In this document: one piece after another, positions 48,431 through 55,727 of the stretch
Layout: every line of letters begins with the position of its first letter
How positions within the stretch are numbered: the first letter of the stretch is position 1
From: Streptomyces hyaluromycini
GTDB lineage: Bacteria; Actinomycetota; Actinomycetes; Streptomycetales; Streptomycetaceae
Direction: 5' to 3'
DNA: 64,000 bases
Assembly (NCBI RefSeq): GCF_002217755.1
Contig: NZ_BCFL01000029.1
Coordinates: 1-64,000 of the forward strand
Notes under the pieces: generated by a model
Told to the model about the DNA's origin: nothing
Databases searched by the model: none
The model's input: only the letters and a program-made list of their open reading frames with translations
Position numbers and translations under genes: made by a program

Positions 48431-49461
48431 CCATGAGCAGCAGTGCGGGGGGCCGGCGCAAACCGCCGACGATCCATGATGTGGCGCGCGAGGCCGGTGT
48501 CTCACGGGGCACCGTCTCGCGGGTGCTCAACGGCGGGCACTACGTCAGCCCCGCCGCCGCGGAAGCGGTCAACGACGCCATCCGCAGGACGGGTTACGTC
48601 GTGAACCGGCACGCCCGCTCGCTGATCACCGGGCGTTCGGACTCGGTCGGCTTCCTGCTGACCGAGCCGCAGGAGCGGTTCTTCGAGGACCCCAACTTCA
48701 ACGTCCTGCTGAGCGGTTGCACCCAGGCGCTGGCGAGCCACGACATCCCGGTGCTGCTGATGCTGGCGGGCACGAAGGACGAGCGGCGGCGGATCACCCG
48801 GTACATCACGGCCGGGCACGTGGACGGGGTGCTGCTGGTGTCGAGTCACTCCGGTGACCCGGTCGCGCAGGAACTGCGCGAGGCGGGCGTGCCGCTGGTG
48901 GCCTGCGGCAAGCCGATCGGGCTCGGCTCGAAGGTGAGTTACGTGGCCGCCGACGACCGGGACGGCGCCCGGGACATGGTCCGGCACCTGCTGGACGTGG
49001 GGCGCCGCCGGATCGGCATGATCACCGGCCCGCTCGACACCCCGGGCGGTGTCGAGCGGCTCGCCGGGTACAAGGAGGTCCTCACCGAGGCGGGCATCGC
49101 AGTCGACGAGGCGCTCGTCGTGCCGGGGGACTACAGCAAGGCGAGCGGCGAGGCGGGGGCGGAGCGGCTGCTCGCGCAGGCGCCGGACCTGGACGCCGTG
49201 TTCGTGGCCTCCGACCTGATGGCGCAGGGCGTGCTGGCGGTGCTGCAGCGGGCCGGCCGGCGGGTGCCGGATGACATCGCTGTCGGCGGTTTCGACGACT
49301 CCCCGGCGGCCACCGCGGTGACCCCGCAGCTCACCACCATCCGTCAGCCCTGGGACCGGATCAGTACCGAGATGGTCCGGGTGCTGCTCGCCCAGATCGG
49401 GGGCGAGGACCCGGCGGCGGTGATCCTGCCGACGGAGCTGGTGCGGCGCGACTCTACGTGA
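48427..49461 (+). CDS. LacI-family repressor of the galactan locus
   Basis: A 344-residue LacI-type regulator. The helix-turn-helix and hinge are PPTIHDVAREAGVSRGTVSR plus VLNGGHYVSPAAAEAVNDAI and the minor-groove helix in NRHARSLITGRSD. The periplasmic-binding-protein-like core follows from SVGFLLTEPQERF. As the last gene of the ABC operon it is autoregulated by the three TGnGAACGyTCACA sites if they are its operators. A galactose or galacto-oligosaccharide inducer is inferred by context. Confidence 0.92.
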   Translation: MTMSSSAGGRRKPPTIHDVAREAGVSRGTVSRVLNGGHYVSPAAAEAVNDAIRRTGYVVNRHARSLITGRSDSVGFLLTEPQERFFEDPNFNVLLSGCTQALASHDIPVLLMLAGTKDERRRITRYITAGHVDGVLLVSSHSGDPVAQELREAGVPLVACGKPIGLGSKVSYVAADDRDGARDMVRHLLDVGRRRIGMITGPLDTPGGVERLAGYKEVLTEAGIAVDEALVVPGDYSKASGEAGAERLLAQAPDLDAVFVASDLMAQGVLAVLQRAGRRVPDDIAVGGFDDSPAATAVTPQLTTIRQPWDRISTEMVRVLLAQIGGEDPAAVILPTELVRRDST

Positions 49462-49699
49462 GACCGGGCGCGGTCCGGGGTGCCGGGGCGCGTTGTCGGG
49501 CGGCTGCGGCCGAGTGGGGGCTGAGCGCGCCCACGCGGCGGCAGCCGCATATCAGGCAGAGCCCCGCGCCCCTTCAGGGCGCTATCGGCGAGGGCGGCAA
49601 GCGGTCAGGATTGGAGAAGCTGCGGTGGGCGCCCCTGTCCTAGCGTGGGATCACCGGCCGAAAAGCGCCGGTTCCCTTACCGCCAGGAGTGAGAACGCC

Positions 49700-50050
49700 A
49701 TGACCGCAGGCGTACAGACGATCATCTACCCCGTCAAGGACGCGGCGCAGGCCAAGGCCCTGTTCAGCGCGCTGCTCGGCGTCGAGCCGTATGCCGACGA
49801 GCCGTACTACATCGGGTTCAAAGCCGAGGGGCAGGACGTCGGCCTCGACCCGAACGGGCACGCCCAGGGGCTGACCGGGCCGACGCCGTTCTGGCACGTC
49901 ACCGATCTGCGGGAGCGGCTGGCGGCACTGCTGGCGGCGGGAGCGGAACTGGTCCAGGACGCGCGGGACGTCGGCAACGGCCGGCTGGTCGCCTCGGTGA
50001 AGGACGCCGACGGCAACATGGTGGGCCTGCTCCAGGACCCGGTGGCCTGA
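49700..50050 (+). CDS. VOC (glyoxalase-like) protein
   Basis: A 116-residue single-chain vicinal-oxygen-chelate protein: VQTIIYPVKDAAQAKALFSA, LLGVEPYADEPYYIGFKAEG and a C-terminal VASVKDADGNMVGLLQDPVA. It lacks an obvious pair of Glu/His ligands in both halves (NMVGLLQD in place of an E-containing end), so metal-dependent catalysis is doubtful; a binding or resistance role is possible. ATG 49700 follows CAGGAG. It precedes a marR gene by 82 bp. Confidence 0.8.
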   Translation: MTAGVQTIIYPVKDAAQAKALFSALLGVEPYADEPYYIGFKAEGQDVGLDPNGHAQGLTGPTPFWHVTDLRERLAALLAAGAELVQDARDVGNGRLVASVKDADGNMVGLLQDPVA

Positions 50051-50088
50051 CCGTCGTACTCCTCGGACGACTGCTTGCACCCGCACTA

Positions 50089-50102
50089 GTTGCGCACTCA
50101 AC
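50089..50102. promoter_or_regulatory. MarR-type inverted repeat upstream of marR
   Basis: GTTG-N6-CAAC, 31 bp before the marR start codon, within the expected promoter. MarR proteins commonly bind such TTG/CAA inverted repeats in their own promoter, so autoregulation is likely. Confidence 0.45.
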
Positions 50103-50132
50103 AATTGGCCGGATCGGTGTTACGGTGCGGGT

Positions 50133-50531
50133 ATGGCAGTGAAGACGGCCGAGGCCCGGCTCGAGGAACAGTGGCGGGACATCCTCTCGGTGCACGCGCG
50201 CACGATGTGCGAGATCGACCGGGTGCTGCATCCGCACGGGCTGGGCGCGAGCGACTTCGAGGTGCTCGACCTGCTCGCCACCGAGACCCCCGCCGAGGGT
50301 GACCACTGCCGGGTGCAGAACCTGGTGGGGCGGGTCCATCTGAGCCAGAGCGCGCTCTCCCGGCTGATCGGGCGGCTGGAGAAGGACGGTCTGGTGGAGC
50401 GGTCGGTCTGCGTCGAGGACCGGCGGGGCGTGTGGGTCGCGCTCACCGCCAGGGGCCGCGCCCTGCACGCCGAGGTACGGCCGCTGCAGCGGGCGGTGCT
50501 GGAGCGGATGCTCGAAGGCACCGACGCCTGA
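50133..50531 (+). CDS. MarR-family transcriptional regulator
   Basis: A 132-residue winged-helix dimeric regulator. The DNA-binding part is GASDFEVLDLLATE, then VQNLVGRVHLSQSALSRLIG (recognition helix) and RLEKDGLVERSVCVEDRRGV (wing). The N- and C-terminal helices for dimerisation are present. It probably regulates itself and possibly the VOC gene upstream. No ligand can be inferred. Confidence 0.9.
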   Translation: MAVKTAEARLEEQWRDILSVHARTMCEIDRVLHPHGLGASDFEVLDLLATETPAEGDHCRVQNLVGRVHLSQSALSRLIGRLEKDGLVERSVCVEDRRGVWVALTARGRALHAEVRPLQRAVLERMLEGTDA

Positions 50532-50545
50532 GCAGTTCGCGGGGA

Positions 50546-50605
50546 CCGCGCCCCGAAGGGGCGCGGGGAACTGCGCGACCAGCCCCCACCGGCCCGCGGC
50601 GAACG
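50546..50605. repeat. Streptomyces intergenic repeat, copy 2
   Basis: Holds the same 27-nt core as the element at 34208 (50558-50584), preceded by the 9-bp hairpin CCGCGCCCC-gaa-GGGGCGCGG. It lies between the 3' ends of the marR and pqqB-like genes and probably acts as a bidirectional terminator. Confidence 0.78.
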
Positions 50606-50660
50606 AACCGCATGGCCCGCGGCGCGCCTGGTGTCAGCCTGAAGCGTGCCGCCGCGGGCT

Positions 50661-50677
50661 ACCGGACTCGAACCGGC
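50661..50677 (-). other. tRNA T-arm-like hairpin of unknown origin
   Basis: On the minus strand, GCCGG-TTCGAGT-CCGGT has a 5-bp stem and the 7-nt TTCGANT loop of a tRNA T-arm. A further palindrome CAATCTCCGAGATTG and a small GACC/GGTC hairpin lie within 40 nt upstream on that strand. I could not fold a full acceptor stem and 7-nt anticodon loop, so this is not called a tRNA gene; a remnant of a tRNA or attachment site is possible. Confidence 0.25.
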
Positions 50678-50745
50678 TCAGACCTCGCGGTCACAATCTC
50701 GGAGATTGAAGCGGCTATCCCAGCACGCCTTTGCCCGTCACGGCG

Positions 50746-51636
50746 CTAGAGCGCGAACTCGATCCCGTCGGGGAGGACCTCGACGCCCTCCGCGGCCACC
50801 TGGGCGCGGGCCCGGGACGCCGGGTCGACCAGGGGGTTGGTGTTGTTGAGGTGGGTGTAGATCCGGCGGGTGCGGGGATGGCGGGCCAGGGCGGCGAGGC
50901 TGCCGTGCGCGCCGGAGACCGGGAGATGGCCCATCGCCGCCTGCCGGGGACCTGAGCGGACCGTGGTGCCCATCTCGCGGGCGGTGAAGAAGGTGCCGTC
51001 GAGCAGGACGCAGTCGGCCTCCGCGCACAGCTCGTCCAGGACCTCGCTCCAGGCGCCCACGCAGGGGGCGTAGAGCAGCACTCCCCCGGTGGCCAGGTCC
51101 TCGACCCGGTACGCCGTGACCCAGCGGCCGTCGGCCTCGGCGAGCGCGGCCGGGACGTACGCCGGGACCTTGGCGCCGACCGGGTGGGCGGTGACCACCA
51201 GGCCGCCGGCCAGCACGAAGCCGCCGTCGGCCAGGCTGTCGGCCCACTCCCAGGGGGCGTAGCGGTCGAGGGCGCCCCGGGCCGGGGCCAGCACCGTCCG
51301 CACCGGCGGGGCCGCGTACACCTTGAGGTCCGGCGCCCCGCGCAGCACGGTCAGGCCGGAGACGTGGTCGGCCTCGGCGTCGGTGAGCAGCACGCCGCGC
51401 ACCGGGGTGTCCCGGGGGCCCGGTCCCGGCCACAGCGCGGCCGTGGCCGTGAGCTGGGCGCGGATGTCCGGGGAGGCGTTGAGCAGCCACCAGTCCCGGC
51501 CGTTGCCGGTCAGGGCGACGCACTCCTGGGTCCGGGAGGGCAGCTTGCCGTCCCGGGCGGCGGCGCACAGCGCGCAGGCGCAGTTCCACTGCGGGAATCC
51601 GCCGCCCGCGGCGGTGCCCAGCAGGACGACCCTCAC
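50746..51636 (-). CDS. pqqB: PqqB-like metallo-beta-lactamase-fold protein
   Basis: A 296-residue protein of the PqqB family, which acts in pyrroloquinoline quinone biosynthesis, reported as an oxygenation/hydrolase step. The start VRVVLLGTAAGGGFPQWNCA and the following CALC give the Cys zinc cluster. The degenerate metallo-beta-lactamase motif is LLTDAEADHVSGL, and YTHLNNTNPLVD matches the family's end. GTG 51636 follows GAGGGG. No pqqA, pqqC, pqqD or pqqE genes are nearby in this window, so a stand-alone role or a split pathway is possible. Confidence 0.8.
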   Translation of the reverse strand: MRVVLLGTAAGGGFPQWNCACALCAAARDGKLPSRTQECVALTGNGRDWWLLNASPDIRAQLTATAALWPGPGPRDTPVRGVLLTDAEADHVSGLTVLRGAPDLKVYAAPPVRTVLAPARGALDRYAPWEWADSLADGGFVLAGGLVVTAHPVGAKVPAYVPAALAEADGRWVTAYRVEDLATGGVLLYAPCVGAWSEVLDELCAEADCVLLDGTFFTAREMGTTVRSGPRQAAMGHLPVSGAHGSLAALARHPRTRRIYTHLNNTNPLVDPASRARAQVAAEGVEVLPDGIEFAL

Positions 51637-51698
51637 GACGATCCGCCCCTCTCGCTCTCCCCGGCCCCTGCTGGGATCTTCCCTCAGGATGCGCCGCG

Positions 51699-52811
51699 CT
51701 ACCCGCGGGAAGGGGGAACTTCCGGCCGTCCTTCGGAAGGCCGCCGGTCCACCGGGCGGCGCGGCGGAATCGGTTCCGACGGGAAGTCGCGGCCACCGGT
51801 CCACAGCGCGGGTACGGCGTCGCAGCGGCGGCACAGCTCGTAGGCGACCGCCTCGTAGTTGACCCGCCAGCCGTGGAAGTGCGGCCAGGCCTCGTCGGTG
51901 CCGCGTTCGGCACGGAAGCCGGTCTTCTCCAGCATGGTCACGGCCTCCTCGAACTCGCCGTACGTCAGCTCGATGGGGGCGTCCGGGGCCGGGTCGGTGT
52001 CGAAGGTCGCCCGGACGGAGGCGGCGATGTCACGCAGTGCGGTGAACCCGGCGCGCAGCACCAGCCGGGCCTCCGGCGGGGCGGTGCGCGGGGCGAGCGC
52101 GAGCTGCAGGGCCGCCGCGTCCATGACGGCGATCAGGCCGACCAGCCAGCTGCGGTAGGGGCGGGGCGAGCGGAACGCCAGCAGCACCGGGTAGGTGGCG
52201 TGGCTCTCGCCCATGTCGGCGGCCAGCCGCTCCCAGGACCGGTACAGCTCGGGCAGCGCGGTCTCGGTGTCGACCAGCCACTGCCGGGCGAGGATCTCCG
52301 GGCCCCAGGCGGGCTCGCCCGCCCTGGACTGGAGGAGGGTGACCTCCAGTTCACGGCGGTTGTAGGCGGCGTACAGCGTGGGCAGGTAGGCGATCTGGAG
52401 CGCGATGACGACCGGGCCGGTGGCGGCGGCGACGAAGTCGAGCGCGGACAGCCGCAGCCGGGCGCCGCTGGCGAACCCGAGGGTGAACAGGCTGGAGCCC
52501 GCCTCCCGGAACGCGATGCTCCAGGACAGCGGGGAGAACGCGTAGAGCAGCAGGCCGAAGCCGAGGAACGCCCCGCCGAGCCAGGCGGCGAGCATGCCGA
52601 CCAGCATGAGCGGGGCGAGCCAGGTCTGGGCGCGGTCGATGGCCCGGTAGCCGCCGCGGTGCGCGGTGAAGCAGAGCATGCGGCGCAGACCCCACCACAG
52701 CCGGTACACCAGTACGGAGTACAGGCCCCGGGGGACCACGAGCGTGCGCAGGATGCTGCGCAGGACCAGGATCAGTACCAGTCCTCCGGCCACCCCGGAG
52801 ATCCATTCCAT
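51699..52811 (-). CDS. Membrane protein with ion-channel-like pore helix
   Basis: A 370-residue protein with about four N-terminal transmembrane helices (ISGVAGGLVLILVLRSILRT, APLMLVGMLAAWLGGAFLGF and two more) and a soluble C-terminal domain of about 200 residues with conserved-looking helices (ELYRSWERLAADMGESHATY). Between helices the segment AGSSLFTLGFASGARLR has the position and partial form of a K+-channel filter (TLGFA versus TVGYG), and may be a modified pore loop. Not assignable to a known transporter. ATG 52811 is the start. It ends 62 bp before the pqqB-like start. Confidence 0.65.
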   Translation of the reverse strand: MEWISGVAGGLVLILVLRSILRTLVVPRGLYSVLVYRLWWGLRRMLCFTAHRGGYRAIDRAQTWLAPLMLVGMLAAWLGGAFLGFGLLLYAFSPLSWSIAFREAGSSLFTLGFASGARLRLSALDFVAAATGPVVIALQIAYLPTLYAAYNRRELEVTLLQSRAGEPAWGPEILARQWLVDTETALPELYRSWERLAADMGESHATYPVLLAFRSPRPYRSWLVGLIAVMDAAALQLALAPRTAPPEARLVLRAGFTALRDIAASVRATFDTDPAPDAPIELTYGEFEEAVTMLEKTGFRAERGTDEAWPHFHGWRVNYEAVAYELCRRCDAVPALWTGGRDFPSEPIPPRRPVDRRPSEGRPEVPPSRG

Positions 52812-52861
52812 GGCGCCATTCTGGCCCGGGCGGCGGCCTCCCGGTGACCGGAGCCGTTCGT

Positions 52862-53260
52862 TCAGCCCGCCGGCCGGGCCAGCAGGGTGCGCACTCCCTC
52901 CGAGGTGAGCGTCAGCGCGTGCGCCGAGCTGCCGTCTATGGCGAGCGAGAGGTTGTCCTCGGGCCACTGCGAGGCGAGCGCGCCGAGCGGCACCACGCGG
53001 TAGCGGGAGACCGTCGGCAGCAGGCCGGTCAGCTCCCCCTCCGAGGTGAACACGGGGACGACGGGGTCGCCGTCGGGGCGTTCCAGGACGGGCAGGGCGA
53101 TCATCGCGGGGTCGGCCGCCTCCGCGGCGTCGTCCGGCACCGGGACCAGCACGTCGCTGTGCGCGAGCGTGTCCAGGGCGGTGGGGTCCTCGGCGTTCAC
53201 GGCCAGCGTGTCGAGCGCCCGCTGGGCCGGCGTCGGGAAGTCGTGTGCGGGTGTCTCCAT
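52862..53260 (-). CDS. SseB-domain small protein
   Basis: A 132-residue protein with the SseB pattern: DFPTPAQRALDTLAVNAEDP at the start, VLVPVPDDAAEAADPAMIAL, PVVPVFTSEGELTGLLPTVS and a C-terminal NLSLAIDGSSAHALTLTSEG. SseB domains occur in enhanced serine sensitivity/type III-related proteins and in many actinobacterial proteins of unknown role. ATG 53260 follows GGGGAT. It is divergent from the encapsulin gene with 347 bp between. Confidence 0.72.
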   Translation of the reverse strand: METPAHDFPTPAQRALDTLAVNAEDPTALDTLAHSDVLVPVPDDAAEAADPAMIALPVLERPDGDPVVPVFTSEGELTGLLPTVSRYRVVPLGALASQWPEDNLSLAIDGSSAHALTLTSEGVRTLLARPAG

Positions 53261-53607
53261 GGCAGATCCCCAGGTAGCGGTGGTGGTACGGGCCGCAGGA
53301 CCGGCAGGGCACCGGGCGGCCACGCCACGCGTACCCGGTCGGGGCCGGGACATGCGCCGGGACCGGCAGGGCTTTCGCCCTGCCCGGTGATGCCGCGCCG
53401 CGATCCCGGCGGCTCCCGGCCGGAAACCACCGGCCGGGGGTGGCGGGGGCGGAGCGAGGGGTGGTGCGGGGGCAGTTCCCGGTGGCACGTGCCTCGCGCT
53501 CCGTCCCCCGGCGTCACTCGCGGCGCGGGCACCGGGGTAGGGGTAGCCGCGGAAGGTGACGGTCCGTGTCCGACCTGTCACCCCTGCGACGCGAGAGAAG
53601 GAATGCG
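53261..53607. other. Intergenic region between SseB-like and encapsulin genes
   Basis: 347 bp without a convincing gene. It holds an 8-bp hairpin GGCAGGGC-tttc-GCCCTGCC at 53365-53384 and, close to the encapsulin gene, a bulged inverted repeat GGTGAC/GTCACC at 53555-53582. Divergent promoters for both genes must lie here, but I see no clear consensus hexamer pair. Confidence 0.6.
53555..53582. promoter_or_regulatory. Inverted repeat upstream of the encapsulin gene
   Basis: GGTGACGGTC and GACCTGTCACC are near-perfect reverse complements with a 1-nt bulge and a 7-nt centre, ending 26 nt before ATG 53608. It could be an operator or a hairpin that affects translation. Confidence 0.4.
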
Positions 53608-55023
53608 ATGTCGGTCGAGACCGGTACGACGCCCGAGGCGGGCGCCGAGGAGCGGGAGCAGCAGAGCCTCGGTACCGCCGCGGCACGGAATCTCACCACG
53701 ACGACCAAGTCCGCACCCCAGATGCAGGAGATCAGCTCACGGTGGCTGACCCGGACGCTGCCGTGGGTGGACGTGCCCGGCGGCACCTACCGCGTCAACC
53801 GCAGACTGTCCTACCGGGTCGGCGACGGCCGGGTGACCTTCGTGCAGACCGGTGCGCAGGTCGCGGTGATCCCCGCCGAGCTGGGCGAACTGCCGTTGCT
53901 GCGCGGCTTCGAGGACGGCGCCGCGCTGCAGGCGCTGGCAGCGCGGTTCGAGCAGCGGGAGTACGCGCCGGGGCAGGTGATCGTGGCGGCCGGCCGCCAG
54001 GCCGACCATGTGTATCTGATCGCGCACGGCAAGGTGGAGCAGGTCGGGTCGGGGCCCTACGGCGACGAGGCGGTCGTCGGACTGCTTGCGGACGGCGACA
54101 CCTTCGGCGGCCGGGTGCTGGCCGGACTCGACGGCGCCTGGGAGTTCACGGCCCGCGCGGCGACGGCCACCACCGTGCTGGCGTTGCCGCACACGGCGTA
54201 CCGGGAGGTGGCGGACCGGCACGCCGACCTGCGGGCGCACGTGGAACTGGCGGGGCTGGACGGGCACCGGGAGACGAACGCCTTCGGCGAGGCCGGGATC
54301 GCGCTCAGTGCGGGCCATGCCGGCGAGCCGGACATCCCGCACACCTTCGTGGACTACGAACCGGCGCCGCGCGAGTACGAACTGAGCGTCGCCCAGACCG
54401 TGTTGCGCGTCCACACCCGGGTGGCCGACCTCTACAGCCGGCCGATGGACCAGACCGAGCAGCAACTGAAGCTCACCGTGCAGGTGTTGCGGGAGCGCCA
54501 GGAGCACGAGCTGGTCAACAACCGGGACTTCGGCCTGCTGCACAACGCCGACCACGGCCAGCGGATCTCCACGCACGCGGGCCCGCCCACCCCCGACGAC
54601 CTCGACGAGCTCCTCGCCATGCGGCACGACACCACGCACCTGTTCGCCCACCCCCGGGCGATCGCCGCGTTCGGCCGGGAGTGCAACAGGCGCGGCCTGT
54701 ACTTCGGGAGCGTGGAGGTCGGCGGCCACCACCTCCCGGCCTGGCGGGGCGTCCCGCTGCTCCCCTGCGGGAAGATCCCGGTCACCGGGGCTCGCACCTC
54801 CTCCATCATCGCGCTGCGGGCCGGCGAGCAGAACCAGGGGGTGATCGGCCTCCTCCAGACGGGCCTGCCGGGCGAGAAGGAACCGGGCCTGACCGTCCGT
54901 TTCATGGGGATCAACGAACAGGCGGTCGCCTCCTACCTGGTCACCGCGTACTACTCGGCCGCCGTCCTGGTCCCGGACGCCCTCGGCATCCTGGAGAACG
55001 TGGAGGTGTCCCGCTGGGGCTAG
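53608..55023 (+). CDS. eshA: Family 2B encapsulin shell protein (EshA-like, with cyclic-nucleotide-binding-type insert)
   Basis: A 471-residue protein resembling Streptomyces EshA and the family 2B encapsulins, HK97-fold shell proteins with an inserted cyclic-nucleotide-binding-like domain. The N-terminal arm (LGTAAARNLTTTTKSAPQMQ) and LTRTLPWVDVPGGTYRVNRR are followed by the inserted domain at about residues 100-200 (GQVIVAAGRQADHVYLIAHG, DTFGGRVLAGLDGAWEFTAR) and the shell core (LSVAQTVLRVHTRVADLYSR, FAHPRAIAAFGRECNRRGLY). The Glu and Arg that bind cyclic nucleotides in CAP-type domains seem absent. ATG 53608 follows GAGAAGGA. Cargo genes are not adjacent, so the cargo is unknown. Confidence 0.85.
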   Translation: MSVETGTTPEAGAEEREQQSLGTAAARNLTTTTKSAPQMQEISSRWLTRTLPWVDVPGGTYRVNRRLSYRVGDGRVTFVQTGAQVAVIPAELGELPLLRGFEDGAALQALAARFEQREYAPGQVIVAAGRQADHVYLIAHGKVEQVGSGPYGDEAVVGLLADGDTFGGRVLAGLDGAWEFTARAATATTVLALPHTAYREVADRHADLRAHVELAGLDGHRETNAFGEAGIALSAGHAGEPDIPHTFVDYEPAPREYELSVAQTVLRVHTRVADLYSRPMDQTEQQLKLTVQVLRERQEHELVNNRDFGLLHNADHGQRISTHAGPPTPDDLDELLAMRHDTTHLFAHPRAIAAFGRECNRRGLYFGSVEVGGHHLPAWRGVPLLPCGKIPVTGARTSSIIALRAGEQNQGVIGLLQTGLPGEKEPGLTVRFMGINEQAVASYLVTAYYSAAVLVPDALGILENVEVSRWG

Positions 55024-55083
55024 GCGCTCCGCCAGGCGCTCCGCTGGGGGGGCCGCGTCGTCGGTCGTCTGGGGCGCCGTCGT

Positions 55084-55151
55084 GGCTGGTCGCGCAGTTC
55101 CTCCCCCAGCCTTCGGCCGGGGGTACCCCCAGCGCCCCTTACGGGGCGCTG
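55084..55151. repeat. Streptomyces intergenic repeat, copy 3 (inverted and interrupted)
   Basis: Begins with the reverse complement of the repeat core (GGCTGGTCGCGCAGTTCC, 55084-55101). It is interrupted by about 28 nt containing a CCTTCGG hairpin loop and resumes with the hairpin CAGCGCCCC-ttac-GGGGCGCTG (55130-55151). It lies between the convergent encapsulin and isochorismatase genes. Confidence 0.75.
55130..55151. terminator. Bidirectional terminator between encapsulin and isochorismatase genes
   Basis: A 9-bp perfect stem with a 4-nt loop, part of the third repeat copy, 31 bp beyond the minus-strand isochorismatase stop and 107 bp after the encapsulin stop. It can serve both convergent genes. 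Confidence 0.65.
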
Positions 55152-55181
55152 CAGCAGCGCGGTTGACTTCATTCGGCGCGC

Positions 55182-55727
55182 TCAGCCCAGCAGTTCGGCG
55201 GTCGTCGTCACCCGGATCAGCGGGCGGTAGAGGTCCAGCAGGTGCAGCGCCTTCGCGTGGGAGTCGTCGTCGGCGCCCGCGCAGGCGTCCGCGACGACCA
55301 GGACCTCGATGCCGGCGTCGGCCGCCGGCAGTGCGGTGGACAGGACGCAGCAGTCGGTGCTGACGCCGGCCAGGACCAGGCGGCCGTGCGGGGTGGCCAG
55401 GGCGGCGAGTTCGGGGGTCCATTTGCCGAACGTGGGGGCGTCCAGGACGACTTCGGCCTGCTGCTCGAACTCGTCGGTCAGGCGCCAGAGTTCGGCCTCC
55501 GGGGGCTGGAGCGCGAAGGGCCACCGGTCGTAGTAGGCCCGCCAGGCCCCGGTGGGGTGTGCGGGGGCGACGAAGCGGGTGAAGACCGTGCGGTTCCCGA
55601 ACGCCGGGAGCAGGCGTCGTACGCCCGCGGCCGCCTCGGCGTAGCGCGGGGCGGCCCAGGGGCTTGCGGAGTCGGCGAAGACGTGCTGCATGTCGATGAC
55701 GGCCAGGAGGCCGGGTGGGGTGGTCAT
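55182..55727 (-). CDS. Isochorismatase-family cysteine hydrolase
   Basis: A 181-residue alpha/beta hydrolase of the isochorismatase family. The catalytic triad is Asp in LLAVIDMQHVF, Lys in PTFGKWTPEL and Cys in STDCCVLSTAL. Family members hydrolyse amides or vinyl ethers, e.g. nicotinamide, ureidoacrylate, N-carbamoylsarcosine or isochorismate. ATG 55727 overlaps the NCS1 permease stop (ATGA), so it is co-translated with a transporter for nucleobase-like compounds. An amidohydrolase for an imported N-heterocycle or ureide is therefore likelier than isochorismate hydrolysis. Confidence 0.88.
   Translation of the reverse strand: MTTPPGLLAVIDMQHVFADSASPWAAPRYAEAAAGVRRLLPAFGNRTVFTRFVAPAHPTGAWRAYYDRWPFALQPPEAELWRLTDEFEQQAEVVLDAPTFGKWTPELAALATPHGRLVLAGVSTDCCVLSTALPAADAGIEVLVVADACAGADDDSHAKALHLLDLYRPLIRVTTTAELLG

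Noticed and set aside
50620..50760. A complete tRNA or selenocysteine tRNA gene
   Set aside because: Only the T-arm is convincing. The anticodon stem would have a 5-nt loop and the acceptor halves do not pair.
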